A DNA stretch of 64,000 bases, from assembly GCF_024323335.1 (NCBI RefSeq), contig NC_066584.1, positions 432,723,408 through 432,787,407 of the forward strand. Direction: 5' to 3'. Every line of letters begins with the position of its first letter. The stretch's first letter is position 1. The translations under genes and the position numbers were made by a program. Shown piece by piece: positions 63,355 through 64,000 of the stretch. Origin of the DNA: Lathyrus oleraceus. Taxonomy: Eukaryota; Streptophyta; Magnoliopsida; Fabales; Fabaceae. Under the pieces are notes generated by a model. That model made no database searches. It had not been told where the DNA came from and saw only the letters and a program-made list of their open reading frames with translations.

Positions 63355-64000
63355 CCATGGTGCAAGATCAACTCAACAATATATGGCATGGTTTAGGTCG
63401 GTAACAACACAACAATTTATGTCTGAGCCGCGATATTTATTGATCCACGCCAACTAGCTTCGTCATCGTTCGCCCAACAACAAGTCAGCGTCCAACACCA
63501 ATGTCAAGCCACCCAAACTCAACAACCAACCTCACACCATCAACGTACCACATACACCCAACAACCAAACACTCAACTTCGCAACCCATTCATGTCATCC
63601 ACCCAACAACCAAACACTCAATGTCACAATCCATTCATGTCACCCACCCAACCACAAAATCGAGAATCAAACCTTACCCACCAACAACCATGCGCTTCAA
63701 CCACAACCGTCTATAGCCCAAATGATTCATATGGGTCACTTCATCATAGCCCCCCCCACCAATGACCACTTAAACATCTCATCACCAAAACACACAACCA
63801 TTGTTTAACTATAGTACACCCCCAAGAACCATTGTTTTGTTTCCAAAATGATTCAATGTCCAAATTCGGGAAACTATATCGTCCACAATCCACCCAACCC
63901 CATCGACCTAACTACGATGACATGGGCACCAAACTCCATTACGGAAGCGCCGTTGGCTAGAGCCCCCCGGATATTAGGAACAAATGATGACACATCTATC
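63355..64000 (+). pseudogene. Possible plant mobile domain protein, C-terminal part
   Basis: The plus strand reads QYMAWFRSVTTQQFMSEPRY, the type of sequence that ends the plant mobile domain (YLxWFxxVxH). It is followed by a Gln/Pro/His/Asn-rich low-complexity tail with repeated QQPNTQ...NPFMS units (63550-63660) and GSLHHSPPTNDHLNISS. Frame changes are needed near 63460 and a stop lies at about 63808. Plant mobile domains are often found with MULE and Ty3/gypsy elements. The frame continues to the window edge only in pieces. Confidence 0.35.

Larger units (their letters stand above)
60588..63360 (-). mobile_element. MULE2, decayed Mutator-like element
   Basis: It is related to MULE1 but in the opposite orientation. 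From left: A/T-rich end (about 60588), subterminal GC-rich repeats, second gene remnant on plus, transposase remnant on minus. The right end is unclear: recognisable transposase sequence stops near 63340 and a different plus-strand frame begins. Confidence 0.75.

Overview
The window is repeat-rich plant nuclear DNA. I infer a temperate legume of tribe Fabeae (pea, vetch or a close relative). The reasons are an Ogre-type Tat retrotransposon with a 6 kb LTR, an Athila/Cyclops-type element, 'TGTAGCACC...' and 'TGTCACACC...' LTR tips, AT-rich spacers and eukaryotic signals (TATA boxes, intron borders). No bacterial operon, rRNA, tRNA or CRISPR array was seen, and no clearly functional host gene is complete. 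Species assignment is inference.

Layout. 1-11986 (minus strand): 5' half of an Ogre-type element, with gag-pro running off the left edge, an extra ORF1, a tRNA-Arg-type primer site and a full 5961-bp LTR. About 12250-15863 (plus): a decayed Mutator-like element (MULE1) with a 442-bp tandem duplication and a second, opposite-strand gene remnant. 15873-32355: a tandem segmental duplication (copy A 15873-20340, copy B 25804-30080) plus a partial third unit (30103 onward) and an inverted fragment (31446-32355). It carries truncated A20/AN1 zinc-finger genes. Between copies A and B lies a broken plus-strand Tat element with its primer site at 23285. A compound (AT)n(GA)n microsatellite sits at 30803-31318. 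32360-33957: an LTR fragment and exon-like islands.

33958-58631 (minus): a nest of three LTR retrotransposons. The old Copia-A was hit by Copia-B (36541-44966, target duplication TGTGA) in its gag-pol and by Gypsy-C (46038-58303, target duplication CTCAC) in its 5' LTR. Gypsy-C is the youngest: its two 1507-bp LTRs differ at four positions by eye, and its 1849-aa gag-pol and 400-aa third ORF are open. 58632-60590: microsatellites and two MITE-like inverted-repeat elements. 60588-63360 (minus): MULE2, which shares three nonsense codons with MULE1 and has the same opposite-strand second gene remnant. 63355-64000: tail of a possible plant mobile domain reading frame.

What deserves most attention: Gypsy-C carries a quasi-palindromic motif (TCGCCTAGCGA) beside a TATA box in its LTR and again beside a TATA box, with a plausible leader exon and intron, in front of its third ORF. 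The two MULEs share ancestral stop codons and a conserved unknown second gene. Three zinc-finger copies share a 3-base deletion that creates a stop inside the AN1 finger.
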